Shown in pieces: positions 7,563 through 14,965 of a stretch of DNA of 21,859 nucleotides. The translations under genes were made by a program, and so were the position numbers. The notes beneath the pieces were generated by a model that had not been told where the DNA came from, ran no database searches, and was given only the letters and a program-made list of their open reading frames with translations. Positions within the stretch are counted from its first letter, which is position 1. Each line of letters begins with the position of its first letter. This stretch comes from Flavobacterium psychrophilum (GTDB lineage: Bacteria; Bacteroidota; Bacteroidia; Flavobacteriales; Flavobacteriaceae), in contig CAMDGJ010000020.1 of NCBI GenBank assembly GCA_945897545.1, positions 1 to 21,859 of the forward strand, written 5' to 3'.

Positions 7563-8933
7563 TTAATTTTCTTCCTTGAGGCGTTCTTGTTCCATTTTTT
7601 CTGCCAATCGTTTTTCGATTATGGGCGTAATCAAGGTTTTTCTGGGTTTTATTTTTACGAAAGGAAACAGTTCTAGGTTGTTTTTCATCCTATCTTTTTT
7701 GTTGGGATATTTGTTTGTTCCCAGCAGGATTTCTTTGCCAGTATCGAATAATTCCTGCTCCTTGTCTGCACTTTCTTGAATTTTTCTCTTGATGATTCCT
7801 TCATTGAGTTGTTTGAGAAAACCGCCATTGGCTTCGATATCCTTGAATAGAGTCAAGGCTTTTTCGGCCAATTGATGAGTCAGGCTTTCGATATAATAGG
7901 TTCCGTCAGCCGGATTGTTGACTTTGTCGAAATAGCTTTCGTTTTTGAGAACCAGTAATTGGTTTCGGGCAATCCGGTCACCAAATTCATTGTCTTTGTG
8001 GTACAAAGTATCATATGGCAGATTTGCTATGGCATTTGCTCCGCCCAAAATAGCGCTCATACACTCTGTCGTGGTGCGAAGCATATTGACGTTGTAATCG
8101 TATATTGTTTTGTTTCTTTTTGTGGGAGAAACCAGTAAATGACAATCGAAATTATGGTCGTATTCTTTTGCGATCAGGTTAAAAAGCAATCGTAAAGCGC
8201 GCAGTTTTGCTATTTCGAAAAAGTAATTCGTTCCCACTGCTATTTCGAAAACTATGGATTTATTAAGGGTTGTGATTCTGCTGAAATATTCGTTCGCATG
8301 CGCCAAAGTATAAGCTATTTGTTGCACCATATTTGCGCCGGCATTTTGGTACAAACCACCATCTATGCTAATAAGCCCCCTAACCCCCAAAGGGGGAAAT
8401 TTGAATAATTCACTAATTGTGTCAAAATTTATTTTTTCTTTGGTTTTAAACCAATTTCCCTCACGAGCTAATTTCCCAATCGGATCAAGGTTGCAGAAAA
8501 TGGTTGCTTTTTTTGATCGGGCAATGGCATCAATTTTCGTAACGAAGTCGATCGAAAGAAATCCTAGATTAAAATATAGTGTCACTTTTTCTAGTGGAAG
8601 GTTTTCGAGGAGTTTTGTGACATCCGTGTTTTCGTCTTCTATCGTAAATCGAATGCTTTCAGCACCGCGATTGATGCTGTCTAGGGCTCGAAGATTTGAT
8701 TTGGCCAGATCGTGTACAAAGATGTTTTGGCAAATTTTAAACTCGGACGCTTTTGTATCTACGGCCGAAATCCCTACGAATTCATCTTTGTGGTAAAAGG
8801 GTTTTACCTGAATGTCTTCGGGGGAATTCCAGATTAAAGTTTCTTTATAATCGGCGCCATTGAGTTCGAACTGGATTTTTTGTTTCCAAAGTTTGGAAGA
8901 AACAGGATTGAAATCGTCGAATAGATTTTTCAT
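7563..8933 (-). CDS. mutA: Methylmalonyl-CoA mutase, small subunit (lacks B12 domain)
   Basis: A 456-residue homologue of the mutase TIM-barrel domain: YQNAGANMVQQIAYTLAHANEYF, split here as YQNAGANMVQQ and IAYTLAHANEYF (about 195-217), then FEIAKLRALRLLF, TTTECMSAILGGANAIANLPYD and GTYYIESLT. It ends near residue 456 and has no DxHxxG cobalamin-binding domain, so it should act as the non-catalytic partner of the large subunit. The longer small subunit of Propionibacterium keeps a degenerate B12-like domain, which is absent here. Residues 180-186 (PPLGVRG) are encoded by a GC-rich palindromic repeat (8376-8396) that looks like an insertion in the barrel domain. The start is ATG at 8933. The gene is the first of a - strand run that includes the hypothetical protein, the toxin-antitoxin pair and mutB. 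Confidence 0.92.
   Translation of the reverse strand: MKNLFDDFNPVSSKLWKQKIQFELNGADYKETLIWNSPEDIQVKPFYHKDEFVGISAVDTKASEFKICQNIFVHDLAKSNLRALDSINRGAESIRFTIEDENTDVTKLLENLPLEKVTLYFNLGFLSIDFVTKIDAIARSKKATIFCNLDPIGKLAREGNWFKTKEKINFDTISELFKFPPLGVRGLISIDGGLYQNAGANMVQQIAYTLAHANEYFSRITTLNKSIVFEIAVGTNYFFEIAKLRALRLLFNLIAKEYDHNFDCHLLVSPTKRNKTIYDYNVNMLRTTTECMSAILGGANAIANLPYDTLYHKDNEFGDRIARNQLLVLKNESYFDKVNNPADGTYYIESLTHQLAEKALTLFKDIEANGGFLKQLNEGIIKRKIQESADKEQELFDTGKEILLGTNKYPNKKDRMKNNLELFPFVKIKPRKTLITPIIEKRLAEKMEQERLKEEN
8376..8396. repeat. GC-rich palindromic repeat inside mutA
   Basis: Plus-strand order: a run of five C, TAA, a second run of five C, AAA, and a run of five G. The second C run can pair with the G run as a tight hairpin, or the first C run can pair instead. 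In this AT-rich region the stretch stands out strongly. It is read in frame on the minus strand as PPLGVRG within MutA. Confidence 0.8.
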
Positions 8934-8998
8934 TTATGGTTCGTTTTATACCTATGAGTTTGATTTCTCAAAGCTTTGCTTCGATTAATTTTTTTTGC

Positions 8999-9026
8999 CA
9001 CAGATTGCACAGATTTGCACAGATTT
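8999..9026. repeat. Short tandem repeat, three CACAGATT units
   Basis: Three copies of CACAGATT(T)G with a period of 9-10 bp lie in the 221-bp gap between the divIC-like gene and mutA, preceded by a T-run and TGC. The units are too short and too close together for a CRISPR array. The repeat lies in what should be the 5' leader or promoter region of mutA. Confidence 0.8.
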
Positions 9027-9154
9027 TTCAGTTTAAATTTACTAGGTTCGCTCTTCCCTATAATTATTAGGACTCGGGTTTGGAATTTTTGTTTAACTTG
9101 ATCAATGCTTTAGGTCTTGCTCGAGATATTTTATTTATACCTTTTAAATACGGT

Positions 9155-9487
9155 CTATTTTTTAACATCTTTTTCGATGGTATCGCCTTCAAATTCTATG
9201 ATGTAGATGTCCTCGCTGTCTTTTTTCATATAATATTTTTCCCGGGCGTATTTTTCGATTTGGTTCGGATTTTTGAGTTGTTTAATTTTTTGCTGGTCTT
9301 TTCTGATTTCTTCTTTATAGTAAGTGGCGTTGTCTTCGAGTTCGTTGATTTGTTTGTCCAGAACGCGATGATCGAAATAGGAATAGTTATCAAGGAAGAT
9401 CATCCAAGTCGAGAAAAACAACAAAACCCAGACGTATTTGTTGCTTAAAAATTTGAACCAAGGTTTGTTTTTGTACGAGTTTGTCAT
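9155..9487 (-). CDS. Septum formation initiator family protein (FtsB/DivIC-like)
   Basis: A 110-residue bitopic membrane protein. A short basic cytoplasmic start is followed by one membrane segment (about residues 18-34, YVWVLLFFSTWMIFLD). A coiled coil (about 40-72, rich in Leu/Ile/Glu/Lys heptads) comes next, then LKNPNQIEKYAREKYYMKKDSEDIYI, given here as NPNQIEKYAREKYYM and DSEDIYI. This last part matches the FtsB/DivIC pattern, an x-x-I-E-x-x-A-R-E core then a short strand that binds the FtsQ/DivIB partner. It should belong to the divisome subcomplex that activates septal peptidoglycan synthesis. It lies between udk (145 bp upstream) and mutA on the same strand, an order I recall from other Flavobacteria. 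Confidence 0.9.
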   Translation of the reverse strand: MTNSYKNKPWFKFLSNKYVWVLLFFSTWMIFLDNYSYFDHRVLDKQINELEDNATYYKEEIRKDQQKIKQLKNPNQIEKYAREKYYMKKDSEDIYIIEFEGDTIEKDVKK

Positions 9488-9510
9488 TTGTGATACGGTT
9501 TTTTAGCTCT

Positions 9511-9560
9511 GATAGTAGCGGCATCCCACGCTTTTGGGCGTGGATAGAGCGGATTGCTTC
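9511..9560. repeat. Intergenic hairpin element between udk and the divIC-like gene
   Basis: An 8-bp stem with one bulged C (ATCCCACGC / GCGTGGAT, 9523-9545) surrounds a TTTTGG loop. On either side lie the similar sequences GATAGTAGCGG (9511-9521) and GATAGAGCGG (9543-9552), an imperfect direct repeat. No U-tract follows on the minus strand, so it is a poor terminator for udk. It looks more like a dispersed palindromic element. Confidence 0.6.
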
Positions 9561-9631
9561 GCCAGTTTAGCTTTCAGCCTCGTGTGCAGGAAATAGCTTC
9601 AAATAATTAATGTTATAAAATTACAAAAAAA

Positions 9632-10240
9632 TTACAAAATTCGTTGATTTATTACGGCACGGACTACATCGATGGCCACAGTGTTGTATTTGTCGTTGGG
9701 TATGATGATATCGGCAAAGGCTTTTGTGGATTCGATAAATTGCTGGTGCATGGGCTTTAATGTGGTTTGGTAACGGGTTAAAACTTCCTCCATATCTCGG
9801 CCACGTTCTGCTATGTCCCGTTTTAATCTGCGGATTAATCGTTCATCCGAATCGGCGTGGACGAATATTTTGATATCAAATAAATCCCGCAATTCGGGAT
9901 GGGATAGAATTAGAATTCCTTCGACAATCATCACTTTTCGTGGATGCGTTAAGATAGTATCAAGGGTTCTGTTGTGCGTTGCAAAGGAATATACGGGTTG
10001 GTTGATAGTGTTTCCTTCTTTGAGTTCTTTGAGGTGAGCGACCAATAAGTCGAAATCGATGGCTCTGGGATGATCGAAGTTGGTTTTTGAGCGTTCCTCG
10101 TAACTCTCGTTCGTGGATACTTTGTAATAGGAATCCTGGGCTATAATTCCCACTTCGGTTTGGGGTAGTTCATTCATTATCTGATGCACTACGGTTGTTT
10201 TTCCGCTTCCTGTTCCGCCTGCAATTCCTATAATCAGCAT
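9632..10240 (-). CDS. udk: Uridine kinase
   Basis: A 202-residue cytoplasmic P-loop kinase that phosphorylates uridine (and cytidine) to UMP/CMP in pyrimidine salvage. The Walker A motif GGTGSGKTT is at residues 8-16. AQDSYYK, NFDHPRAIDFDLL (about 54-66) and QPVYSFATHNR (about 81-91) form the nucleoside-binding region. VEGILIL follows the second core strand, and RRLKRDIAERGRD is the lid with its arginines. Length and motif order match Udk throughout. It is the first gene of the - strand housekeeping block, and 144 bp separate its stop from the divIC-like start. A TATTTTTG box on the minus strand (plus 10269-10276) lies about 30 bp upstream of the start and fits a Bacteroidetes -7 element, but I see no matching -33 TTG. 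Confidence 0.96.
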   Translation of the reverse strand: MLIIGIAGGTGSGKTTVVHQIMNELPQTEVGIIAQDSYYKVSTNESYEERSKTNFDHPRAIDFDLLVAHLKELKEGNTINQPVYSFATHNRTLDTILTHPRKVMIVEGILILSHPELRDLFDIKIFVHADSDERLIRRLKRDIAERGRDMEEVLTRYQTTLKPMHQQFIESTKAFADIIIPNDKYNTVAIDVVRAVINQRIL

Positions 10241-10354
10241 AAATGTTCGTGTTACGTTAATGTGGGAGCAAAAATAGGGATTTAATTTAGAGTGAATTTT
10301 ATTTTTCTGAGAAATATTAAAAAGTCGAAGCTGAATTTGATGCTCGTACTGGGG

Positions 10355-10650
10355 TTAGCAGAACTGTACCACTTTAAATTGATTTCTGGTCAAACACTCT
10401 ATTTCAATTGAGTCAAGACTTGATGGAATAAGATTTAGATTAAATTCTGAATCAAATGGGTTTGGGATTGTAGAAATATTGTAATCTAAACTAACATTAA
10501 TGAATACGGGTTTAGAGGCAATTTTAGAGCAATTGTCATTTGATACAATGACTCTAAAAAAAGTATTTTCAGTTCAATCAGTTGCTACAAAGGTTCGGGA
10601 GGATGAGTTTCGCAGTTGAAAACTGGTATTTTTGTTGTCAAAATAAATTT
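10355..10650 (-). pseudogene. Broken tail of a T9SS-secreted (gliding/adhesin-type) protein
   Basis: On the minus strand one frame reads FQLRNSSSRTFVATD, a TGA stop, then TENTFFRVIVSNDNCSK, VFINVSLDYNISTIP and PNPFDSEFNLNL, ending at a TAA (plus 10355-10357). FFRVIVSNDNC is the usual last strand of Ig/PKD-like repeats in Bacteroidetes surface proteins. PNPFDSEFNL is the typical start of a type IX secretion C-terminal sorting domain. No start codon or full domain is left, one stop interrupts the frame, and the end lacks a clear sorting-domain finish. A second frame (YQFSTAKLILPNLCSN) upstream suggests a frameshift as well. It is best read as the degraded 3' end of a large secreted-protein gene. 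Confidence 0.6.
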
Positions 10651-10970
10651 AGGAATTACGAGTACGACTCTAAGGTTCATAAAAGAATAATTTTAAAATA
10701 ATACATATTGAAAATAAGAGAATTATATGTTTTGAACCTCCAAAAAATGGACACTTTAAAAAATGTTTTGATGCCAAGACAAAATAAAATCAGAAAAGTT
10801 AACGTAAATTTAACTTTGGAAACCAAAAATTAACGTTTTATTGGGATTAAACATGAATAAAGATTAAATATTTGCGTAAAGAATATTTATTAAGAATATA
10901 CTGTTGTGAAAACGAAATTACTATGAGCGGTAAATGGCAATTAAGAATACTCAAAATTTTAAAATAGACA
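10651..10970. other. AT-rich region without a recognised gene
   Basis: This 320-bp stretch is extremely AT-rich, between the broken T9SS remnant and the DUF547-like gene. It contains a possible 28-codon frame (10747-10833, starting MDTLKNVLMPRQNK) and a 14-codon frame (from 10923), neither of which I recognise. TAACGT occurs twice (about 10800 and 10831). I see no convincing promoter for the downstream gene. Confidence 0.4.
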
Positions 10971-11417
10971 ATGGTTAACTATTATATTGATTTGTCTGAA
11001 CGTATTCTAACAAAGGTAAAATTGCAAGAAGATAGCACTTCGCTTAGAAAAGAATTATATTGTGTACGTATAAACGATTTAAAAAGTAAAATAAATACAG
11101 ATGAATTAAAAAAAATATTTTGGATAAATATTTATAATTCTTATGTATTAATTATGGCAAATGAAAAATTGCCAAGCAAAAATCCGTTTAGGCTGAAAAG
11201 GATTAAATTTTCTAATTTTCGTTTATCCCTAAACGATATTGAATATGGCATGCTTGGAATACAAAATTACAATTTAGGCTTTTGTACAATATATAATCCA
11301 TTTTATCCTTCTTACATAAAAAATTTGGCTCTTAAAAAAAAGGACAACACAATTATTGTGCGTTTAAACAAAATTATTTTAAGCAAATCTACCGATTTAA
11401 AAAAAATAAATTTTTGA
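10971..11417 (+). CDS. DUF547-like protein, truncated and probably non-functional
   Basis: A 148-residue frame matching the first half to two thirds of DUF547 proteins. It contains YYIDLSERILTKVK at the start, KKIFWINIYNSYVLIM near the middle (the family's AFWINIYNAF core), and LSLNDIEYGMLG (family: LSLDDIEHGILR). The usual His of DIEHG is Tyr here. Where the family has DxRIHFALNCGAxSCP, this protein reads DNTIIVRLNKIILSK, so the Cys-containing motif is lost, and it stops soon after instead of continuing for about 80 more residues. It lies in a very AT-rich decay zone and ends just before the promoter of the wza-like gene. The function of DUF547 is not well defined. This copy is most likely a relic. 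Confidence 0.7.
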   Translation: MVNYYIDLSERILTKVKLQEDSTSLRKELYCVRINDLKSKINTDELKKIFWINIYNSYVLIMANEKLPSKNPFRLKRIKFSNFRLSLNDIEYGMLGIQNYNLGFCTIYNPFYPSYIKNLALKKKDNTIIVRLNKIILSKSTDLKKINF

Positions 11418-11422
11418 TTATT

Positions 11423-11453
11423 TTTGCTAACCAAAAACTATAATTTATCTTTG
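11423..11453 (+). promoter_or_regulatory. Bacteroidetes housekeeping promoter for the wza-wzc operon
   Basis: TTTG at 11423-11426, then exactly 19 bases, then TATCTTTG at 11446-11453. This fits the known Bacteroidetes primary-sigma consensus TTTG-N19-TAnnTTTG with no mismatch in the fixed bases. Transcription would start near 11460 and give a leader of about 215 nt before the ATG at 11676. Confidence 0.75.
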
Positions 11454-11518
11454 CCCTATTAATTATATTTATCAAATGCTAAATCTTACTAAATTAACTA
11501 CAGTTATCCTTTTTATTA

Positions 11519-11641
11519 ATGAGCCTTAACTATTTGAGATTAAAAAATCGTATTTTAGAAACATCTGAATTTTTATATTTAAAAAATGAAATAGCAAAAT
11601 TATTTTACATCAAAAACTACTACCCATTAAATTTTAATTAA
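11519..11641 (+). CDS. Possible 40-residue small protein in the wza leader
   Basis: An ATG-started frame of 40 codons (MSLNYLRLKNRILETSEFLY to YYPLNFN) lies within the predicted leader of the wza-wzc transcript and ends 34 bp before the wza-like start. It resembles no family I know. Its composition is dominated by Leu, Lys, Asn and Tyr, as expected for random AT-rich sequence. It could be a leader peptide or simply chance, and chance is more likely. Confidence 0.2.
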   Translation: MSLNYLRLKNRILETSEFLYLKNEIAKLFYIKNYYPLNFN

Positions 11642-11675
11642 AATCCAAGTAAGCCTTATCGCCAATTTAACTTAT

Positions 11676-12425
11676 ATGATTAAGCCACAAAAAAATATCC
11701 TGATGCTTATATTAGGAATTTTAATTTTTAGTTCCTGCGCTTCAAAAAAAGATGTTTTATACTTTAATGACGTCAACGTAAATGAGCAAGATACAACTGT
11801 TTTTTCTGAAGGGAGAATTCAAACAAATGACATTTTAAGTGTCATTGTATCTTCAAGTTCTCCAGAATTAGCTTCATTTTACAATACAAACCAGCTTGGT
11901 TCATCTACCCTTAATGGTTATTTGGTAACTATTCAAGGTATCATTGTCCTTCCAATTTTGGGAAAAATTGAAGTTAAAGGCCGCACATTGCTTGAGCTTG
12001 AGGATCTGATCGTTCAAAAATTGATTGATGGAAATCATTTATCAAACCCACAAGTTACAGTTAGATTAACCAATGCTAAGTTTACAATTCTAGGTGAAGT
12101 AAAGAGTCCAGGCACATACACTTTTAATGAGCAAAACATCAGCCTACTTCAAGCATTAGGCTATGCAGGTGATTTAACTATTAACGGAAAAAGACAAGAC
12201 GTGCTTATAATTAGAGAAGAAAACAATAAAAGAACCTACACTACTATTGATTTAACATCAAAAAAGTGGTTTGACTCCCCAAACTATTATATCAAGCCAA
12301 ATGATGTTATTTACGTCAATCCAAATGGACCAAAAGTTACTTCATCCGGCTATGTTCCAAGCTTGACAAATTTATTGGCAGTTGCTTCGGTTGCCATTAC
12401 AACAATCATATTACTAATAAAATAA
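11676..12425 (+). CDS. wza: Polysaccharide export lipoprotein, Wza-like
   Basis: A 249-residue outer-membrane export protein. A hydrophobic signal (ILMLILGILIF) ends in FSSC with Cys21, a lipoprotein processing site. The Poly_export domain spans about residues 45-130, with the typical IQTNDILSVIVSS and GYLVTIQGIIVLPILGKIEVKG, of which VLPILGKIEVKG is the hallmark. An SLBB segment follows from about 134 (FTILGEVKSPGTYTF) through the usual LLQALGYAGDLT. IKPNDVIYVNPN precedes a hydrophobic C-terminal segment (about 229-248), which corresponds to the membrane-anchoring end usual in Bacteroidetes members. It should form the outer-membrane channel for capsule or exopolysaccharide and pair with the Wzc-like protein encoded 9 bp downstream. 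A consensus promoter lies about 220 bp upstream of its start. Confidence 0.92.
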   Translation: MIKPQKNILMLILGILIFSSCASKKDVLYFNDVNVNEQDTTVFSEGRIQTNDILSVIVSSSSPELASFYNTNQLGSSTLNGYLVTIQGIIVLPILGKIEVKGRTLLELEDLIVQKLIDGNHLSNPQVTVRLTNAKFTILGEVKSPGTYTFNEQNISLLQALGYAGDLTINGKRQDVLIIREENNKRTYTTIDLTSKKWFDSPNYYIKPNDVIYVNPNGPKVTSSGYVPSLTNLLAVASVAITTIILLIK

Positions 12426-12434
12426 GTTAAACCA

Positions 12435-14810
12435 TTGGAAAGTAAAATAAATAATTTCAATATTAAGCAAGAAATAGCTAAGTACTTTTCATACTGGAAA
12501 TGGATAGTTTTGTCTGTAGTAATAGCAATGATTCTCTGCATTTTTTATTTGCGATATGCCAATGATGTATATCAAACCAGCGCCAAAATCAAAATACTAG
12601 ATAATTCAAATTCGGCTTTTAAATTGTCCTCTGATAATATTTCTATTTTTGGAAATGATGAGATTAGCAAAGGAAATGAAATCGTTATAATTAAATCTTT
12701 CCGTATCGTAGGTGCTGTTGTTGATCGTTTAAACCTGACTACAGAAATCTATGGTGTAGGAAGAATAAAGTCTATCGAATTATGGAAAAATGCACCATTT
12801 ACGGTCATTTGGGCAAAAGAAAAAGATTCGTTGACTACAAGACAGACCTCCTTTCAAATTGTATTGACAAAAAATGGATACGAGATTAAAGGTAATAATA
12901 AAGAATACAAATTTGGACAGACAAATTTTAGTACTGCGGTTCCCTGCAAAATTATCCTCAAAAATAAAGGCGAACTGAATAGAGTTATTGGCAATGAATA
13001 TCAAATTATTTTAAAAACAAGAAAAAGTGTTATTCAATCGTTATCAAATGCAATTGCCATTGATTATGTGGTAAAACAGAGTGATATATTGAGTCTTACT
13101 TTAAATGGGCTTAACCGAGAAAAAATTAGTACTGTTGTCAATACATTAATTGAAGTATTTAACCAAGACGGTATTCAGGACAGACAACTTGTTTCTAAAA
13201 AAACTATCGAATTTGTTGACGATAGATTTAAATATCTTTTTAACGAATTAGATTCCATTGAAACTTCAAAAGCCAATTTCAAAAAGGAAAAAGGTTTTAG
13301 CTATGTAGAGGCGGACGCTTCTGTTTTAATGCAAAATAATTATGAATCGAAAACAAAAGTGATGTTTGCTTCAACTCAAATGGAGTTAGCAAAAATGATG
13401 GTGGATGCCTTAAACACAAATAAAAGACTTGAATTATTGCCATCGAATATTGGAATTGAAAACGGGGAAGTTAACGGATTAGTTGCAAATTATAATGAAC
13501 AAGTTTTAAAACGCAATAAATTATTGCTTTCCGGTGGAGGCGAATTGAACCCGATGGTGAAGGAAACTACCAGCCTGGCATTACAAATAAAAAATAATTT
13601 AAGGGCTTCAATAATAGGGTATCAAAAAGTACTAGAATTTAACAGGAATGAAACCAGCAAAATTAGCGAATTAGAAAAAGAAAAATACAGTGCAGTTCCT
13701 TTTAATGAAAAAGGGATGCACTCTATTCAAAGACAACAGGCCATAAAAGAATCGTTGTACATTTTATTACTACAAAAAAGAGAGGAAGCTGCAATTAATT
13801 TGGCCATAACAAATCCATCCCTCAAAGTAGTTGACTATGCTATTTTTTCGGCAAAACCGATTGCTCCTGAAAGAAACTTAATTTTTATTGGATCACTACT
13901 TTTCGGTTTATTAGTTCCTATAGGAATATTTTTTATTTATTATTCTTTAGATAATAAAATAAACTCTAAAGAAGATATAGAGTTACTACTTCCTGAAGTT
14001 TCGGTTATTGGAGAAATTCCTTTTATTGAAACAGAAAGCAAAACAATTCAGTTTTTGGATCGATCCATATTATCAGAATCTTTTAGAATTTTGCGTAACA
14101 ATATCAATTACATCAACCCGAAAAAGGATAGAGGTTCTGTTATATATGTCACATCAACGATAAAAGGGGAGGGAAAAACATTCGTTTCTTTAAATTTAGC
14201 TATTACACTTTCGACACTCGGTAAAAAAGTTATTTTAATCGGGGGTGATTTAAGAAACCCACAATTACATCGAATATTAGATTTAGAAAGACCTAATTTG
14301 ACTGGGATTTCGAATTACTTATACGATACAAGTGTAAATGTTACTGATATAAAAGCGAAGCACTTAACCGATACCAACATTAATTTCGACATCATTTTTT
14401 CTGGTAATATTCCGCCAAATCCCGCTGAATTACTATCGAATGGTCGATTTGAATTGTTGTTGGATGAAATAAAAAATGACTACGATTATATTATTGTTGA
14501 TACAGCTCCAACTTTATTGGTTGCCGATACTACACTAATTACGCATCTTGCCGATACTGTACTTTATGTTATTCGTGCCAATTTTACCGAGAAAAAATTG
14601 CTGAAATTTATTTCCAATTTAAAGACCTTGAACACGATTAAAAACATGGGTATTATATTAAATAATGTAGGTCAAAATAAAGGCTATGGCTATAGTTATT
14701 CTTATAATTACGGATATGGGTATGGATATGATGATGACTTAATTACTAATACATCAATTCTAAATAAAATAAAGAAAGTGTATAAGAATGTATTTAAGAA
14801 AAACAGCTAG
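12435..14810 (+). CDS. wzc: Wzc-like polysaccharide co-polymerase with tyrosine autokinase domain
   Basis: A 791-residue inner-membrane protein. The N-terminal Wzz region has membrane segments at about 22-39 and 482-503, with a long periplasmic helical part between them. The cytoplasmic BY-kinase has Walker A IKGEGKT (576-582), Walker A' LIGGDLRNP (601-609) and Walker B IIVDTAP (686-692). The first Asp of the A' motif (D-x-D) is Gly603 here. The tail is a tyrosine cluster with a Tyr at every second residue (eight, 751-765), the autophosphorylation region. It should control polysaccharide chain length and export with Wza. The start is TTG at 12435, 9 bp after the wza stop. The next in-frame Met (residue 32) would remove the first membrane segment, so TTG is preferred. 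Confidence 0.93.
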   Translation: MESKINNFNIKQEIAKYFSYWKWIVLSVVIAMILCIFYLRYANDVYQTSAKIKILDNSNSAFKLSSDNISIFGNDEISKGNEIVIIKSFRIVGAVVDRLNLTTEIYGVGRIKSIELWKNAPFTVIWAKEKDSLTTRQTSFQIVLTKNGYEIKGNNKEYKFGQTNFSTAVPCKIILKNKGELNRVIGNEYQIILKTRKSVIQSLSNAIAIDYVVKQSDILSLTLNGLNREKISTVVNTLIEVFNQDGIQDRQLVSKKTIEFVDDRFKYLFNELDSIETSKANFKKEKGFSYVEADASVLMQNNYESKTKVMFASTQMELAKMMVDALNTNKRLELLPSNIGIENGEVNGLVANYNEQVLKRNKLLLSGGGELNPMVKETTSLALQIKNNLRASIIGYQKVLEFNRNETSKISELEKEKYSAVPFNEKGMHSIQRQQAIKESLYILLLQKREEAAINLAITNPSLKVVDYAIFSAKPIAPERNLIFIGSLLFGLLVPIGIFFIYYSLDNKINSKEDIELLLPEVSVIGEIPFIETESKTIQFLDRSILSESFRILRNNINYINPKKDRGSVIYVTSTIKGEGKTFVSLNLAITLSTLGKKVILIGGDLRNPQLHRILDLERPNLTGISNYLYDTSVNVTDIKAKHLTDTNINFDIIFSGNIPPNPAELLSNGRFELLLDEIKNDYDYIIVDTAPTLLVADTTLITHLADTVLYVIRANFTEKKLLKFISNLKTLNTIKNMGIILNNVGQNKGYGYSYSYNYGYGYGYDDDLITNTSILNKIKKVYKNVFKKNS

Positions 14811-14830
14811 ACACCTAAATTCATTCAATA

Positions 14831-14864
14831 AAAAAAGCAAAGATTTATTGGTCTTTGCTTTTTT
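14831..14864. terminator. Bidirectional rho-independent terminator
   Basis: A 13-bp perfect stem (AAAAAAGCAAAGA / TCTTTGCTTTTTT) with an 8-base loop lies 20 bp after the wzc stop. The T-run on the plus strand and the complementary A-run on the other side give U-tracts in both directions. It can therefore end both the + strand wza-wzc operon and the - strand polysaccharide operon that finishes at 14966. Confidence 0.9.
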
Positions 14865-14965
14865 TAATTAAGTTCAAAATGTCATTCAAGAAAGTGCAGT
14901 AGATTTTTATTCTATAGATTGTGTTTTACTGAAAAGACGTGTTTTGATAAACAATAAATTTAATC

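Noticed and set aside
8365..8796. A 143-codon + strand frame inside mutA
   Set aside because: Antisense to conserved mutase barrel sequence with no independent support.
8999..9026. Possible CRISPR array
   Set aside because: Units of only 8-10 bp, no spacers of about 30 bp and no cas genes nearby.
9080..9448. A 122-codon Phe-rich + strand frame over the divIC-like gene
   Set aside because: It is the reverse of the Lys/Glu-rich coiled coil (Lys and Glu codons read as Phe/Leu/Ile), so it is a shadow.
10269..10276. TATTTTTG on the minus strand as an udk promoter
   Set aside because: It matches the -7 box TAnnTTTG, but no TTG is found near 19 bases upstream and such A/T-rich octamers are frequent here. 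It is mentioned only in the udk entry.
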